DNA of 64,000 bases from a virus. The stretch is from the IMG/VR virus record IMGVR_UViG_3300043466_003540, positions 21,270 to 85,269 of that record. One strand, given 5' to 3'. Every line of letters starts with the position of its first letter. Within the stretch, counting starts at the first letter, position 1. This document shows positions 39,529 through 47,477 of the stretch, in pieces. The position numbers were made by a program, and so were the translations under genes. The notes under the pieces are model-generated. The model was not told the origin of the DNA, ran no database searches, and saw nothing but the letters and a program-made list of their open reading frames with translations.

Positions 39529-42168
39529 TTATACCTTTCTTCTATATGCTGTACCAAGAATTATCTGGCCAGCAATTACGGTTACAACTACGATGTCTTC
39601 TGCTTTTTCACGTTCTGGTATAGACATGTCAGCACCCATGTTAAGTAGTGCCTTGCCTAATTCACATTTTTCTTCTTCTGTTAATCCTTCAATTGCTTCA
39701 TCTGGATTAAAACAAGCAGCAATTGCACCTGCTAGTGCTGCTGGACTTTCTAATACAAGCAGTGCAGATGCCACCTCTGCTTGAATAACTACTGGATTAC
39801 CATTTGCATCTTCTCTTACCTCTACTGGAATTGTTGGAGGAAGGTCGCGATACTCAAGCCCTGCTGCTTCTATGTTGGCAGCAGTTACTGGTTCCCCCTC
39901 TGCTGATGAGATTAATACATCTGCAACTAAATCTTTTTCTACTAAAGTAAATTTACCGTCTTCGTTTAATGCTTCTGATAGATTAACAACTTCAGAAGTT
40001 GTTATTTCTCCATCTGCAGAAAGCATTTCTGTAATAAATTCTGCTTCCGCTTCTGTTATTCCGCCCTCTGATAATGTAGATGAGACCTCAGCGGCAATCT
40101 CTGCAGACACTTCTCCACCTTCAGCAATTGCTTCTAGTACTGCAGAAACTTCAGACGCGTCTAAACCACTATCACTAATTAAATCAGTAATAATTTCTTG
40201 AACATCTTCTACAGAAAGGTTTGCATTACTTTCTGATATTTCTTCAATAGATACTTCGCTTTCTTCAAATACAGCCTCTACTTCTTCTGCAGGAGTATCT
40301 ACTGGTTCTGTGTCTACTGGTTCTGTGTCTACTGGTTCTGTGTCTACTGGTTCTGTATCAACTGGTTCTGTGTCTACTGGTTCTGTGTCTACTGGTTCTG
40401 TATCAACTGGTTCTGTGTCTACTGGTTCTGTGTCTACTGGTTCTGTATCTACAGGGGTTGTGTCAACAGGAGTTGTATCTATTGGAGTTGTATCTATTGG
40501 GGAACTATTTCCACCAGTAGTTAAATTGGAGCCTTGTGGTGCGGGTACAGAAATAACAGTCTCAGTATATTGACTTACAGGTCCAGACCAATTAGCAACT
40601 CTAACTGTATAGGTAGCGCCTTCTGTCAAACCAGTTAATTGAATAGATGCTGGTGCACCATCTGTATTATATGTTCCACCTTCGTATGGATTTTCTGCAT
40701 CTGGATCATCTGTTACTACTTGATAAAACCAAGTGTTTGCTGTGTATCCTTCAGGTAAAGACGGTGTAATAGTTGCAGTAGTTCCTGCAACAATTGGAGT
40801 TAAAATTATTGGGGCAGGGGTTGGAATGTTGTTATTAATTGCAGTAACTAATTGACTTGATTTAGTGTTTAATGATGACTCAAGAGATGTCTTTGTTGAT
40901 ACCGCTGAGTTTACGGTATTAGTTAAAGATGTTGTGTTAATAGCATTTATTGCTGACGTGTTTGTAGTGTTCTGGGCAACGACTGGGGTAAGGCTTGAGT
41001 TTAATTGTGCAATCGTTACATTTGCTGCGTCAACCGCTGCCTGAACTGTTTCTGTGTTTGGATCCACATACGGAGTAAATGCTGCACCTTGACTTATTTG
41101 TCCAGCAAAGCCTGCTCCAGCATTAGTATCTGTAATTGGAATGAGTGCACCGTTGGTTGTTTCTCTAACATTAAATCTCGCTTGATTTGGTATTGGTCCA
41201 TTAGCAGTTACATTTGCTATCCATGCACCATCATTTGGATTCACATCAGCATTAAATCTTATTTGAACCATCTGCGTAGAAGCATCTTGTTGAGGAAAAG
41301 GTCTAAGGTCCCAGGCAATATCTAAACTTGTACCAGTTGTTGCATAAGTAATTCCAGTTCCTGTGCTCCAAGTAGTCCAGTCCCATCCAGCAATAGATAC
41401 TGACGGTGCGCCTGGAGTTGTATGGTAAACCCATCCTTCATTTGTTCCAAATGTTATTGTTGCATTTGATCCAACGAATACATTGTTGTAAACAGTTCCA
41501 CCCATTTGCATTCCGAACGGAAGATTCATTTGAACACCAGCATCATCTACTCCAGCCAAAACATTTGTGCTAGTTCCAATAGTGGCTTGTAAATTATTGA
41601 CTGCTGTTTGAGCAGCATCAATAGCAAGGTTTGCCTGAGTTAATTCGGTTTGAGCAGTTGCTTGAGCTGTAGACGCTTCTGTTTTTGCTGCAACAGCTTC
41701 AGATATTGCTGTCTGAGCCTCTGTTATTTGTGTTGTTACATTACTTATAGCTGTAGTTGCAACAGTTATTGTAGCCTTTGCATCTTGAACTACTTGAGAA
41801 CTTTGATTTATCGGAGTAACAGATAAGTCAACATTATTAATAGTATTAATTGCAGTTTGAACATTATTTATTTCTGCATTAGCCAAAGATATTTTTGATG
41901 CTAATTCTGAGGTGATAGATTGTGCTTGAGAGTATTCTGTTTGTGCTTGTGCCACTTCTACTGCCGCGCTATCTGTGGCTGTGATAGCCTGCTGAACCTC
42001 TATAGTGGCAGTTGAAAGGGCAGAGTTAACTGCTTGTTGAGCAGGGCTTACAATAACTTGCTCTTGGTTATCTGTAGCCTTGGCATTATCTGGCGACATT
42101 ATTGAAAAAACTGTAATACATAGACTTATACCAATAAACAAGAAAACTTTGCGTTTAAAGTTAGTCAA
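39529..42168 (-). CDS. Large secreted, membrane-anchored surface protein
   Basis: 879 residues from a TTG start preceded by GGGGGA. Order: signal peptide (KRKVFLFIGISLCITVFS); an Ala-, Thr- and Gln-rich coiled-coil region, about 35-200; a beta domain with VFVGSNATITFGTNEGWVYH and GWDWTTW, nidogen-like in style, about 205-360; a second helical region; an Fn3-like domain, about 465-550; ten VDTEP pentapeptides; acidic EF-hand-like helices (EITTSEVVNLSEALNEDGKF), about 640-760; and a C-terminal membrane anchor VVVTVIAGQIILGTA. It would span the host envelope, perhaps as an exclusion or adhesion protein. A TATAAT and a 9-bp hairpin precede it. Confidence 0.65.
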   Translation of the reverse strand: MTNFKRKVFLFIGISLCITVFSIMSPDNAKATDNQEQVIVSPAQQAVNSALSTATIEVQQAITATDSAAVEVAQAQTEYSQAQSITSELASKISLANAEINNVQTAINTINNVDLSVTPINQSSQVVQDAKATITVATTAISNVTTQITEAQTAISEAVAAKTEASTAQATAQTELTQANLAIDAAQTAVNNLQATIGTSTNVLAGVDDAGVQMNLPFGMQMGGTVYNNVFVGSNATITFGTNEGWVYHTTPGAPSVSIAGWDWTTWSTGTGITYATTGTSLDIAWDLRPFPQQDASTQMVQIRFNADVNPNDGAWIANVTANGPIPNQARFNVRETTNGALIPITDTNAGAGFAGQISQGAAFTPYVDPNTETVQAAVDAANVTIAQLNSSLTPVVAQNTTNTSAINAINTTSLTNTVNSAVSTKTSLESSLNTKSSQLVTAINNNIPTPAPIILTPIVAGTTATITPSLPEGYTANTWFYQVVTDDPDAENPYEGGTYNTDGAPASIQLTGLTEGATYTVRVANWSGPVSQYTETVISVPAPQGSNLTTGGNSSPIDTTPIDTTPVDTTPVDTEPVDTEPVDTEPVDTEPVDTEPVDTEPVDTEPVDTEPVDTEPVDTEPVDTPAEEVEAVFEESEVSIEEISESNANLSVEDVQEIITDLISDSGLDASEVSAVLEAIAEGGEVSAEIAAEVSSTLSEGGITEAEAEFITEMLSADGEITTSEVVNLSEALNEDGKFTLVEKDLVADVLISSAEGEPVTAANIEAAGLEYRDLPPTIPVEVREDANGNPVVIQAEVASALLVLESPAALAGAIAACFNPDEAIEGLTEEEKCELGKALLNMGADMSIPEREKAEDIVVVTVIAGQIILGTAYRRKV
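40298..40456 (-). repeat. Ten 15-bp tandem repeats encoding VDTEP
   Basis: Ten tandem 15-bp units (plus-strand ACTGGTTCTGTGTCT with small variants) encode a Val-Asp-Thr-Glu-Pro spacer, flanked by degenerate DTTP units. Near-identity makes the tract prone to slippage, so its length probably varies between relatives. It acts as an extended, acidic stalk. Confidence 0.9.
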
Positions 42169-42203
42169 TCAGAGTCCCCCAGGGGTAGGGTTTTATGTCT
42201 TAT

Positions 42204-42226
42204 TAATTTAGTTTTTTACTAAATTA
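42204..42226 (-). promoter_or_regulatory. Leader hairpin of the surface-protein gene
   Basis: TAATTTAGT and ACTAAATTA form a 9-bp stem with a 5-nt T loop in plus-strand reading. On the minus strand it lies a few bases downstream of a TATAAT (about 42234-42239), so it falls in the 5' leader of the surface-protein mRNA and could stabilise or regulate it. Confidence 0.5.
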
Positions 42227-42250
42227 CTCCCTAATTATACTTTACGTTAT

Positions 42251-42907
42251 TTATTTCCTTAAATAAATATGTCGTACAGTTGATGCATACCACTTAACTC
42301 CACCTAAAACTGTCTTTACCCCATCGCTATTAAGTTTTTCTGCAATTGATTTATAAGAAAGACCTAAATCTCTATCAGAAGATATTCTATCTGAAATTGA
42401 TTTATCTACTAAAGGTAGTGGTCCTAAATCAACACCCCATACTTTTTTATTATCACGTCTATCTTGATGAACATCTTTTTGCCGAAGTGAAATCATTCCA
42501 CGTTCCATCTCTGCCATTGCAGACATAATGGTTACAACAAAACGACCTTGGTACGTAGCAGTATCTAAACCAAGATCAAGAAGTGCTAGACGCCAGCCGT
42601 ACTTATGTGAACGATCGACAATGCTAAGAAAGTCTCTAGTAGAACGAGCAAGTCTGTCGAGACGTGTAACAAACAAAGCCTCTGCTTCACCTTTATCAAG
42701 ACTCTCTAATGCAGCAGTTAATACAGGTCGCCCAGTGATATTTTTTCCTGAACGACCTTCTTCACGAAGCATCTCTACCTCATACCCCTGAGACTCTGCT
42801 GCATACTTAAGTTGTTTTTCCTGAGCATCTAGACTGACCCCGTCGTCAACCTGCATTTGAGTAGATACTCTTGCATAGCAATAAGCTATCTTTTTATTTT
42901 CTGTCAT
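42251..42907 (-). CDS. Serine recombinase (resolvase/invertase family)
   Basis: 218 residues. The catalytic serine is S15 in YCYARVSTQMQ. The Arg-rich active-site segment is intact (EALFVTRLDRLARSTRDFL near 75-95, and AMAEMERGMISLRQ near 129-142). A C-terminal DNA-binding part with LSYKSIAEKLNSDGVKT and a final WYASTVRHIY follows. It is far smaller than large serine integrases, closer to resolvases and invertases, so phage integration is uncertain; DNA inversion or dimer resolution are alternatives. Its neighbours are the surface protein and a membrane protein. Confidence 0.85.
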   Translation of the reverse strand: MTENKKIAYCYARVSTQMQVDDGVSLDAQEKQLKYAAESQGYEVEMLREEGRSGKNITGRPVLTAALESLDKGEAEALFVTRLDRLARSTRDFLSIVDRSHKYGWRLALLDLGLDTATYQGRFVVTIMSAMAEMERGMISLRQKDVHQDRRDNKKVWGVDLGPLPLVDKSISDRISSDRDLGLSYKSIAEKLNSDGVKTVLGGVKWYASTVRHIYLRK

Positions 42908-42970
42908 AGAAAAAACAACCCTTCTCTAGATATGCTTTATATGCTATTAATATAGAATCGGTATACAAGA

Positions 42971-43222
42971 CTATTCTTCGTCTTTTACAACCTTGAAGTT
43001 CTTTGCCTTAGCAAATCGATTCATAGCATCGTTATAGGTGTCTTCTAAGGTAGCCTTTTTTAATTTCTTTTTGCCCTTAAATAATGCAGGGACAGATTTT
43101 AGAAGTGCAACTGAAAGTGCAAGTACAAAAAACCCAATTAGCAATACAAGTAGCCAACCTAAAGAGAACATAGCCAACTTAAAGGCAATCTCGAAAGGTT
43201 GTGTCCAGTTATCTAGATTCAT
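42971..43222 (-). CDS. Small membrane protein
   Basis: 83 residues. One long hydrophobic stretch at about 14-44 (IAFKLAMFSLGWLLVLLIGF, then FVLALSVALL), a basic KGKKKLKK and a charged, helical C-terminus. The start overlaps the methyltransferase stop by one base (TAATG), so the two are coupled. No known family. Confidence 0.55.
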   Translation of the reverse strand: MNLDNWTQPFEIAFKLAMFSLGWLLVLLIGFFVLALSVALLKSVPALFKGKKKLKKATLEDTYNDAMNRFAKAKNFKVVKDEE

Positions 43223-43968
43223 TATTTCCTTCTCTCGTCATGTGTTTTGTTTAGTCTTTCATTGGCTAGTTCGCAGTATTCACTGCTTACTTCGCTACCA
43301 ACGAAATTTCTATTGAATAAAGCAGCCATTTTTGCTGTCGTTCCGCTTCCCATAAATGGGTCATAGACAGTGGCTCCCTCGTCACTCCAACTAAGGATGT
43401 GGTCTTGCGCTAAAGATTCAGGGAATGGGGCAGGGTGCTTCACTCCGTTAAAAGATGTTGTGTACTTCCAGATATTGTTTCTAGGTGAAAAATCTGGAAC
43501 TGGGTTTTTAAGTTTTCCAGAGAAATCCTTAAAGCCAGCCCACTTATTTGGTTTATCGCAGATAAGGTGTTTAGGAACCTGACCTTTGGCAAAGACAAAC
43601 ATATACTCAAAGATTTGCGTATAACGGTTACTTATTGAACTTGCTGGGTAGGCAGGGCTGTTCTTTTCGTAAATCATTGTGTCGTGGAGTTTGAAACCAA
43701 TGTCCTTGAAAAAGAGTGCTTGTCGGAAACTTGTCCCAGTTTCGGAGCCAGCGATGACTGCATCACCAACAACCCACACAAGCATTCCGTTATCTGCTGT
43801 AACTCTATATAGTTCTTTGGCTATGGTCTCGAAATCAAAAGAGTAACCGTTGTACTTGCGTAAATTGTCATAAGGAGGAGATGTGACTGTTAGGTCAATA
43901 AAACCATCAGGCATACGAGCCATTGTTGCTAAACAGTCTTCATTATGGATTTTATTGAGCATATTCAT
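43222..43968 (-). CDS. DNA methyltransferase, probably N4-cytosine
   Basis: 248 residues, beta-class arrangement. The catalytic motif IV is TSPPY at 29-33, a form typical of N4-cytosine enzymes, while N6-adenine enzymes usually have DPPY. Motif I, DPFMGSGTTAKMA, comes near the C-terminus (about 210), followed by FVGSEVSSEY. The central region is the likely target-recognition part. No restriction partner is adjacent, so it is an orphan enzyme that probably protects phage DNA. The mRNA seems leaderless and a palindrome covers its -10 hexamer. Confidence 0.85.
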   Translation of the reverse strand: MNMLNKIHNEDCLATMARMPDGFIDLTVTSPPYDNLRKYNGYSFDFETIAKELYRVTADNGMLVWVVGDAVIAGSETGTSFRQALFFKDIGFKLHDTMIYEKNSPAYPASSISNRYTQIFEYMFVFAKGQVPKHLICDKPNKWAGFKDFSGKLKNPVPDFSPRNNIWKYTTSFNGVKHPAPFPESLAQDHILSWSDEGATVYDPFMGSGTTAKMAALFNRNFVGSEVSSEYCELANERLNKTHDERRK

Positions 43969-43970
43969 GA

Positions 43971-43983
43971 CTGTATCATACAG
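43971..43983 (-). promoter_or_regulatory. Palindrome over the -10 hexamer of the methyltransferase
   Basis: CTGTATCATACAG has six-base arms around a central C. On the minus strand it contains TATGAT (43975-43980), which lies 6 nt before the ATG at 43968. A protein bound to the palindrome would block initiation, so this is a candidate operator on a leaderless promoter. Confidence 0.5.
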
Positions 43984-44100
43984 ACTTAGACTTAAAACTG
44001 TACATTTAATAGCCTCCCCTAGGGAGATTTCTTAAGTGTCACATTGGACGATTTCTTACCTTTACACGCTCAATCTGAGGGTAAAACTGTCTATTGACAA

Positions 44101-44967
44101 TTAGAAGGTTATACTCCCGTTCGCTGTAAACTGGTAAATTCTATATCCGCCTGATGTTGTAACAGTTGGTGAACCAGTTGTTGCGGTTGCTAGAGGGAAA
44201 CTGTCTGCATATCTAATTGCTACAAATCCTGAACCGCCTGCTCTGCTTGCATAAGTAGTGCCGCCTTCTGCACCGCCACCACCGCCGCCACCACCAGTGT
44301 TTACTCCGCCAGCAGTACCTAGGCCTCCAAAAGCATTACCGCCGTTACCGCCTCCGCTTCCACCACCGCTTCCGCCACCTCCGCCACCTGAACCACCACC
44401 ACCGCCTGCGTATCCAACAGAACTTCCTGTTATAGATGATGAAGTTCCAGCACCACCAGTGCCACCGGTACCTCCATTGCCACTGTCACCAGAGCCACCA
44501 GCGCCCCCGCCACCAGCACCTCTGTCATTAGCGCCGTTACCACCACTGTTCCCCTGTGAAGGAGAAACAGAAGGAGTATTACCAGCACCTCCAACAGGAG
44601 AACCACCGCCGTTAGTCCAACCACCGCCGCCGCCTGAACCGCCAGCCGCACCTGCAACTCCCACTTGTCCATTAATGCCTGCGCCACCGCGGCCACCGCC
44701 AGCGGAAGAAATAGATCCAAATACTGATGCATTTCCATTGTTTCCGTTACCAGTAGAACCAGCACCGCCAGCACCAACAGTTACAGTTAAAGGTGTTCCA
44801 GCAGTTACTGCAAGACCTGTTGCAGTTCTAAAACCACCTGCGCCACCTCCACCAGCGCGACCTCCAGAGCCGCCACTTGCACCACCTCCGACTACAAGAT
44901 ACTCAACGTTGGGCGTAACCATACGTGAGCCTTTACCGTGAGATGATGTGTTTCCTAGGATTGGCAT
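44101..44967 (-). CDS. Glycine-rich tail fibre, MPILG family
   Basis: 288 residues. N-terminal motif MPILGNTSSHGKGS, then VEYLVVGGGASGG, and about 190 residues of Gly-rich sequence (GGGG with N, A, S), closing with TGSPTVTTSGGYRIYQF and ANGSITF. The Gly-rich body would form polyglycine-II-like or stacked helices, as in other phage adhesins. The MPILG start recurs in several fibres of the window and is probably the docking segment. It follows the MAHWAEID-type gene by 14 nt. Confidence 0.8.
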   Translation of the reverse strand: MPILGNTSSHGKGSRMVTPNVEYLVVGGGASGGSGGRAGGGGAGGFRTATGLAVTAGTPLTVTVGAGGAGSTGNGNNGNASVFGSISSAGGGRGGAGINGQVGVAGAAGGSGGGGGWTNGGGSPVGGAGNTPSVSPSQGNSGGNGANDRGAGGGGAGGSGDSGNGGTGGTGGAGTSSSITGSSVGYAGGGGGSGGGGGGSGGGSGGGNGGNAFGGLGTAGGVNTGGGGGGGGAEGGTTYASRAGGSGFVAIRYADSFPLATATTGSPTVTTSGGYRIYQFTANGSITF

Positions 44968-44981
44968 AGGCTTATTTTATC

Positions 44982-45314
44982 CTAACTTATTTGTGGAGGC
45001 GCGGTGTGCTCTTCGTTACCGCACTCCCAAAGACATGTGTCCTCGTTTAGTGTTTCCTCGTCATGACAGCTAGCTTTAGGCGGGATAAACGCATCGCGCT
45101 CGGAGTCATATGAATACCCGATACCCGCGTAGTTTTTTCTTAAAGGTGTTCCACCGTTTGTGTGAACTCCGCCTTGTGTGTTGTAACTTGTCTTAACCCA
45201 GGTTCCACCTAGGTTGTCGATGAGCCACTGATAGCCTTCGTCGGCGTCATTGTTAGATCCGACGGTTACACGAAGAACGATTCCGTCCTCGTCTATTTCT
45301 GCCCAATGTGCCAT
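44982..45314 (-). CDS. Fibre-associated protein of the MAHWAEID type
   Basis: 110 residues. MAHWAEIDEDGIVLRV, DEGYQWLIDNLGGTW, LRKNYAGIGYSYD and FIPPK are hallmarks of a small protein found beside fibre genes in T4-like aquatic phages, where an assembly or structural role is presumed. The C-terminus is acidic with several Cys. AAGGAG precedes the ATG, and a TATAAA promoter element lies in the 46-bp gap upstream. It is paired with the downstream Gly-rich fibre. Confidence 0.8.
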   Translation of the reverse strand: MAHWAEIDEDGIVLRVTVGSNNDADEGYQWLIDNLGGTWVKTSYNTQGGVHTNGGTPLRKNYAGIGYSYDSERDAFIPPKASCHDEETLNEDTCLWECGNEEHTAPPQIS

Positions 45315-45360
45315 TTTGTCTCCTTATTGAAACGATTGCTAGTCCTATTTTATACTGTTT

Positions 45361-46203
45361 TTAGAACGTGATGCTTCCGTTAGCTGTAAAAGTGTATAGA
45401 CGATAACTTCCGCTTGTTGTAACTGTCGGTGAGCCTGTTGTAGATGCGGCAGTAGGGTAAGAAGAAAGAAATGCAACTATGACAACACCAGAGCCACCTG
45501 CTCCTGAGTCACCCATTCCATTTTGTCTTTGCGCACCGCCTCCACCACCAGTATTTGCAGCTCCTGGACTTGCATTAGAAAACGCAGCTGGGTCAGCATT
45601 TCCACCACCACCTGTTCCACCTAATCCACGGTTACCACTGGTTGCAGCTCCACCGCCTCCGCCTGCATAAGTTATTCCATTTATTGACCAAGTTGCTCCA
45701 TTGCCACCGTTACCTGCGTTTCCTGAGCCGCTTGCGCCAACGGCTCCAGCTCCACCACCTCCGCCACCAGCGTTACCGTCACCGCTACCACCATTGTTTC
45801 CTTGTGAAGGAGAAGTTGAAGGAGTATTACCAGCACCACCAGCGGAAGTTACATTGCCAGCACCACCTCCGCCAGAACCACCAGCAAGACCAATTCTTTC
45901 GCCGCCGTTATCTCCACCGCCACCACCACCACCAGCAGAACTATATGTAAATGCAGAACTAGCGCTGCCTGAACGTCCACCTTGTTGACCTGTTGTTCTA
46001 GCTGCTGCACCGCCGCCTACAACAATTGTGTAAGTAGTTCCCTTTACTCCACTTAAATTTGAAAAAGTTCTGTATCCACCAGCTCCACCACCACCAGCCC
46101 AATAAACACCACCTGAACCACCACCACCAACTACAAGTAACTCGACAGGGGTATTTAAGAAAGATTTGCTATTCTGAGAAGCAGAAGTTCCTAAAAGTGG
46201 CAC
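45361..46203 (-). CDS. Glycine-rich tail fibre, MPILG family
   Basis: 280 residues. It starts MPLLGTSASQNSKSF, then VELLVVGGGGSGGVYW, a long GGGG-rich body and the same end as its 44.1-kb paralogue (TGSPTVTTSGSYRLYTF, ANGSITF). The shared ends with a variable body imply module exchange. Transcription is likely from intergenic element copy 1, with TATAAT at 46228-46233 and AAAGGA near the start codon. Confidence 0.8.
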   Translation of the reverse strand: MPLLGTSASQNSKSFLNTPVELLVVGGGGSGGVYWAGGGGAGGYRTFSNLSGVKGTTYTIVVGGGAAARTTGQQGGRSGSASSAFTYSSAGGGGGGGDNGGERIGLAGGSGGGGAGNVTSAGGAGNTPSTSPSQGNNGGSGDGNAGGGGGGAGAVGASGSGNAGNGGNGATWSINGITYAGGGGGAATSGNRGLGGTGGGGNADPAAFSNASPGAANTGGGGGAQRQNGMGDSGAGGSGVVIVAFLSSYPTAASTTGSPTVTTSGSYRLYTFTANGSITF

Positions 46204-46227
46204 GGGAATCCTTTGTTTAGATAGCTA

Positions 46228-46310
46228 ATTATAGCGCAGTTTAAAAATGCGTTTTTTCGCGCTCTCGTTCCGTTAGAGGAGGCAGCAGAGAGTAAAAAAG
46301 GGGGGAGGGG
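46228..46310 (-). promoter_or_regulatory. Intergenic punctuation element, copy 1
   Basis: Minus-strand order: C/T-rich tract (about 46276-46310), core containing GCGCGAAAAAACGCATTTT (about 46243-46274), then TATAAT (46228-46233) 17 bp after AAAAAC. It lies between the 46.3-kb gene and the Gly-rich fibre it probably drives. Confidence 0.75.
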
Positions 46311-46311
46311 G

Positions 46312-47040
46312 TTATTTGTACTCTTTGACAGTTCTAAATTGAGATTTGTATGAGTCAAAAAACTTTGTGCGTAAGAGAGTTGTTACTTTGTTTTGCTGTA
46401 GTAACTCTTCGTTATTTCCTATTGTCATTTCCCAGGACTCGCGTTTAAATGGAATTACCTGTGCCATAGGAGTGCCTGCAGGGATTAGCCCTTCGTATGT
46501 GTGGTCTTTAAGCACAAAAGGGAAGTTAACAGGGGCGGTGTAAGTGTCGGTATCTACTACCCCATCTAGTATTGTAAAGACTGATTTGCGATGAACTGGC
46601 GCTGTAAACATAACTGAGTATCCAGGAGGTGTAGTTATGCTCCATGGATTAATCCATTTAGGGTATGAAAAACCATTTGCAAGAGGGTGTTCTGGGGCTT
46701 GCTCAACTGGGTGAAATTGTATTGGCCCATATGATGGCCACTCGTACCAAGGTACCTTTATCTTTTTCTTTCTACCTGTACTTTTACTTATCGACGTTCC
46801 ATCTTTTTGTGATACATAAACATCAACGTACGTAGTCAAAATATAGCCTGCAGTAATAGAGTCGAAGACTGGCATACAACGTTTTAACGTACCAGTTGTC
46901 ATTCCATTTCCGTCAGGAGTTTTTTCACCTGTAATATATGACTCCATATTTTTATACCAGTCAGGTACAAAAGATGTTGCAGGCTTAGGTATATATTCTT
47001 CAGGTACACCGAAAGTATCGGTAAAAACAATGTTTGTCAT
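46312..47040 (-). CDS. Conserved phage protein of unknown function (DUF6065-like)
   Basis: 242 residues. It opens TNIVFTDTFGVPEEYIPKP and has VPDWYKNME near 26-34, then PWYEWPSYGPIQFHPVEQ, INPWSITTPPGYSVMFTAP and GTPMAQVIPFKRESWEM. The Pro- and aromatic-rich pattern resembles a family (DUF6065-like) found in aquatic T4-like phages, perhaps a small beta barrel. Its Trp and Pro blocks are well conserved in style, but no catalytic residues are obvious. TATAGT upstream may be its promoter. Confidence 0.65.
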   Translation of the reverse strand: MTNIVFTDTFGVPEEYIPKPATSFVPDWYKNMESYITGEKTPDGNGMTTGTLKRCMPVFDSITAGYILTTYVDVYVSQKDGTSISKSTGRKKKIKVPWYEWPSYGPIQFHPVEQAPEHPLANGFSYPKWINPWSITTPPGYSVMFTAPVHRKSVFTILDGVVDTDTYTAPVNFPFVLKDHTYEGLIPAGTPMAQVIPFKRESWEMTIGNNEELLQQNKVTTLLRTKFFDSYKSQFRTVKEYK

Positions 47041-47095
47041 AGTACGTCTTTTCTATTGTGAGCTAAGTCTACGCAAGAAAACTATACTATTACAT

Positions 47096-47395
47096 TTATT
47101 CTTCAGTTGGTGCTACAACATCCCAAGAGCCAGTTGTTTCGTTCCAAGTATAAAGCCCATCTTTAGGCATAGGAACTGGAGCGTTCCATGTCTTTGTAGC
47201 TCTATCAAAGGTCCATGATGCAAAGGGACGAGGTGAGATAAACATCTCTCCGTCATAGTCCCAGCCGATTCCTGCAGGATCTGACTCGGTGTACTCGACG
47301 CACGTATGTCCTGTCACGTCCTCGGCGATATCCCTAGACTCCGCTACGATAACGTTTGTTACCTTTGTGTTCTCAATAACCGCGTATGTACCCAT
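47096..47395 (-). CDS. Small fibre-associated protein
   Basis: 99 residues. MGTYAVIENTKVTNVIVAES, then GWDYDGEMFISPRPFASW, FDRATKTWNAPVPMP and TWNETTGSWDV. The opening and the Trp-rich repeats are typical of small phage proteins that accompany fibre genes, and parallel the 44.98-kb protein in layout. A TATAAT (47433-47438) and AAAGGAAAAG precede the ATG. It is downstream of a Gly-rich fibre and may aid fibre assembly. Confidence 0.7.
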   Translation of the reverse strand: MGTYAVIENTKVTNVIVAESRDIAEDVTGHTCVEYTESDPAGIGWDYDGEMFISPRPFASWTFDRATKTWNAPVPMPKDGLYTWNETTGSWDVVAPTEE

Positions 47396-47477
47396 ATCTT
47401 TTCCTTTCGTACTTGTTAATTTTATCGCTAAAATTATAATCTTACTTTACATATCCTAAAAATAAATGATATGCTAG

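Noticed and set aside
40298-40456. Tandem repeats as a possible CRISPR array
   Set aside because: The 15-bp units are contiguous without spacers and encode VDTEP in frame; the 120-bp fibre repeats are likewise coding. No CRISPR array or cas genes are present.
44258-44941. Long Pro-rich open frame on the plus strand opposite a Gly-rich fibre
   Set aside because: It is the complement of GGN codons (CCN), a shadow of the fibre gene. The same holds for Pro- or Leu-rich frames opposite the collagen-like and propeller genes.
46243-46274. Punctuation core as an intrinsic terminator
   Set aside because: The only pairing is a 3-bp GCG/CGC around AAAAAA, too weak for a terminator, whereas the fixed distance to TATAAT fits a promoter.
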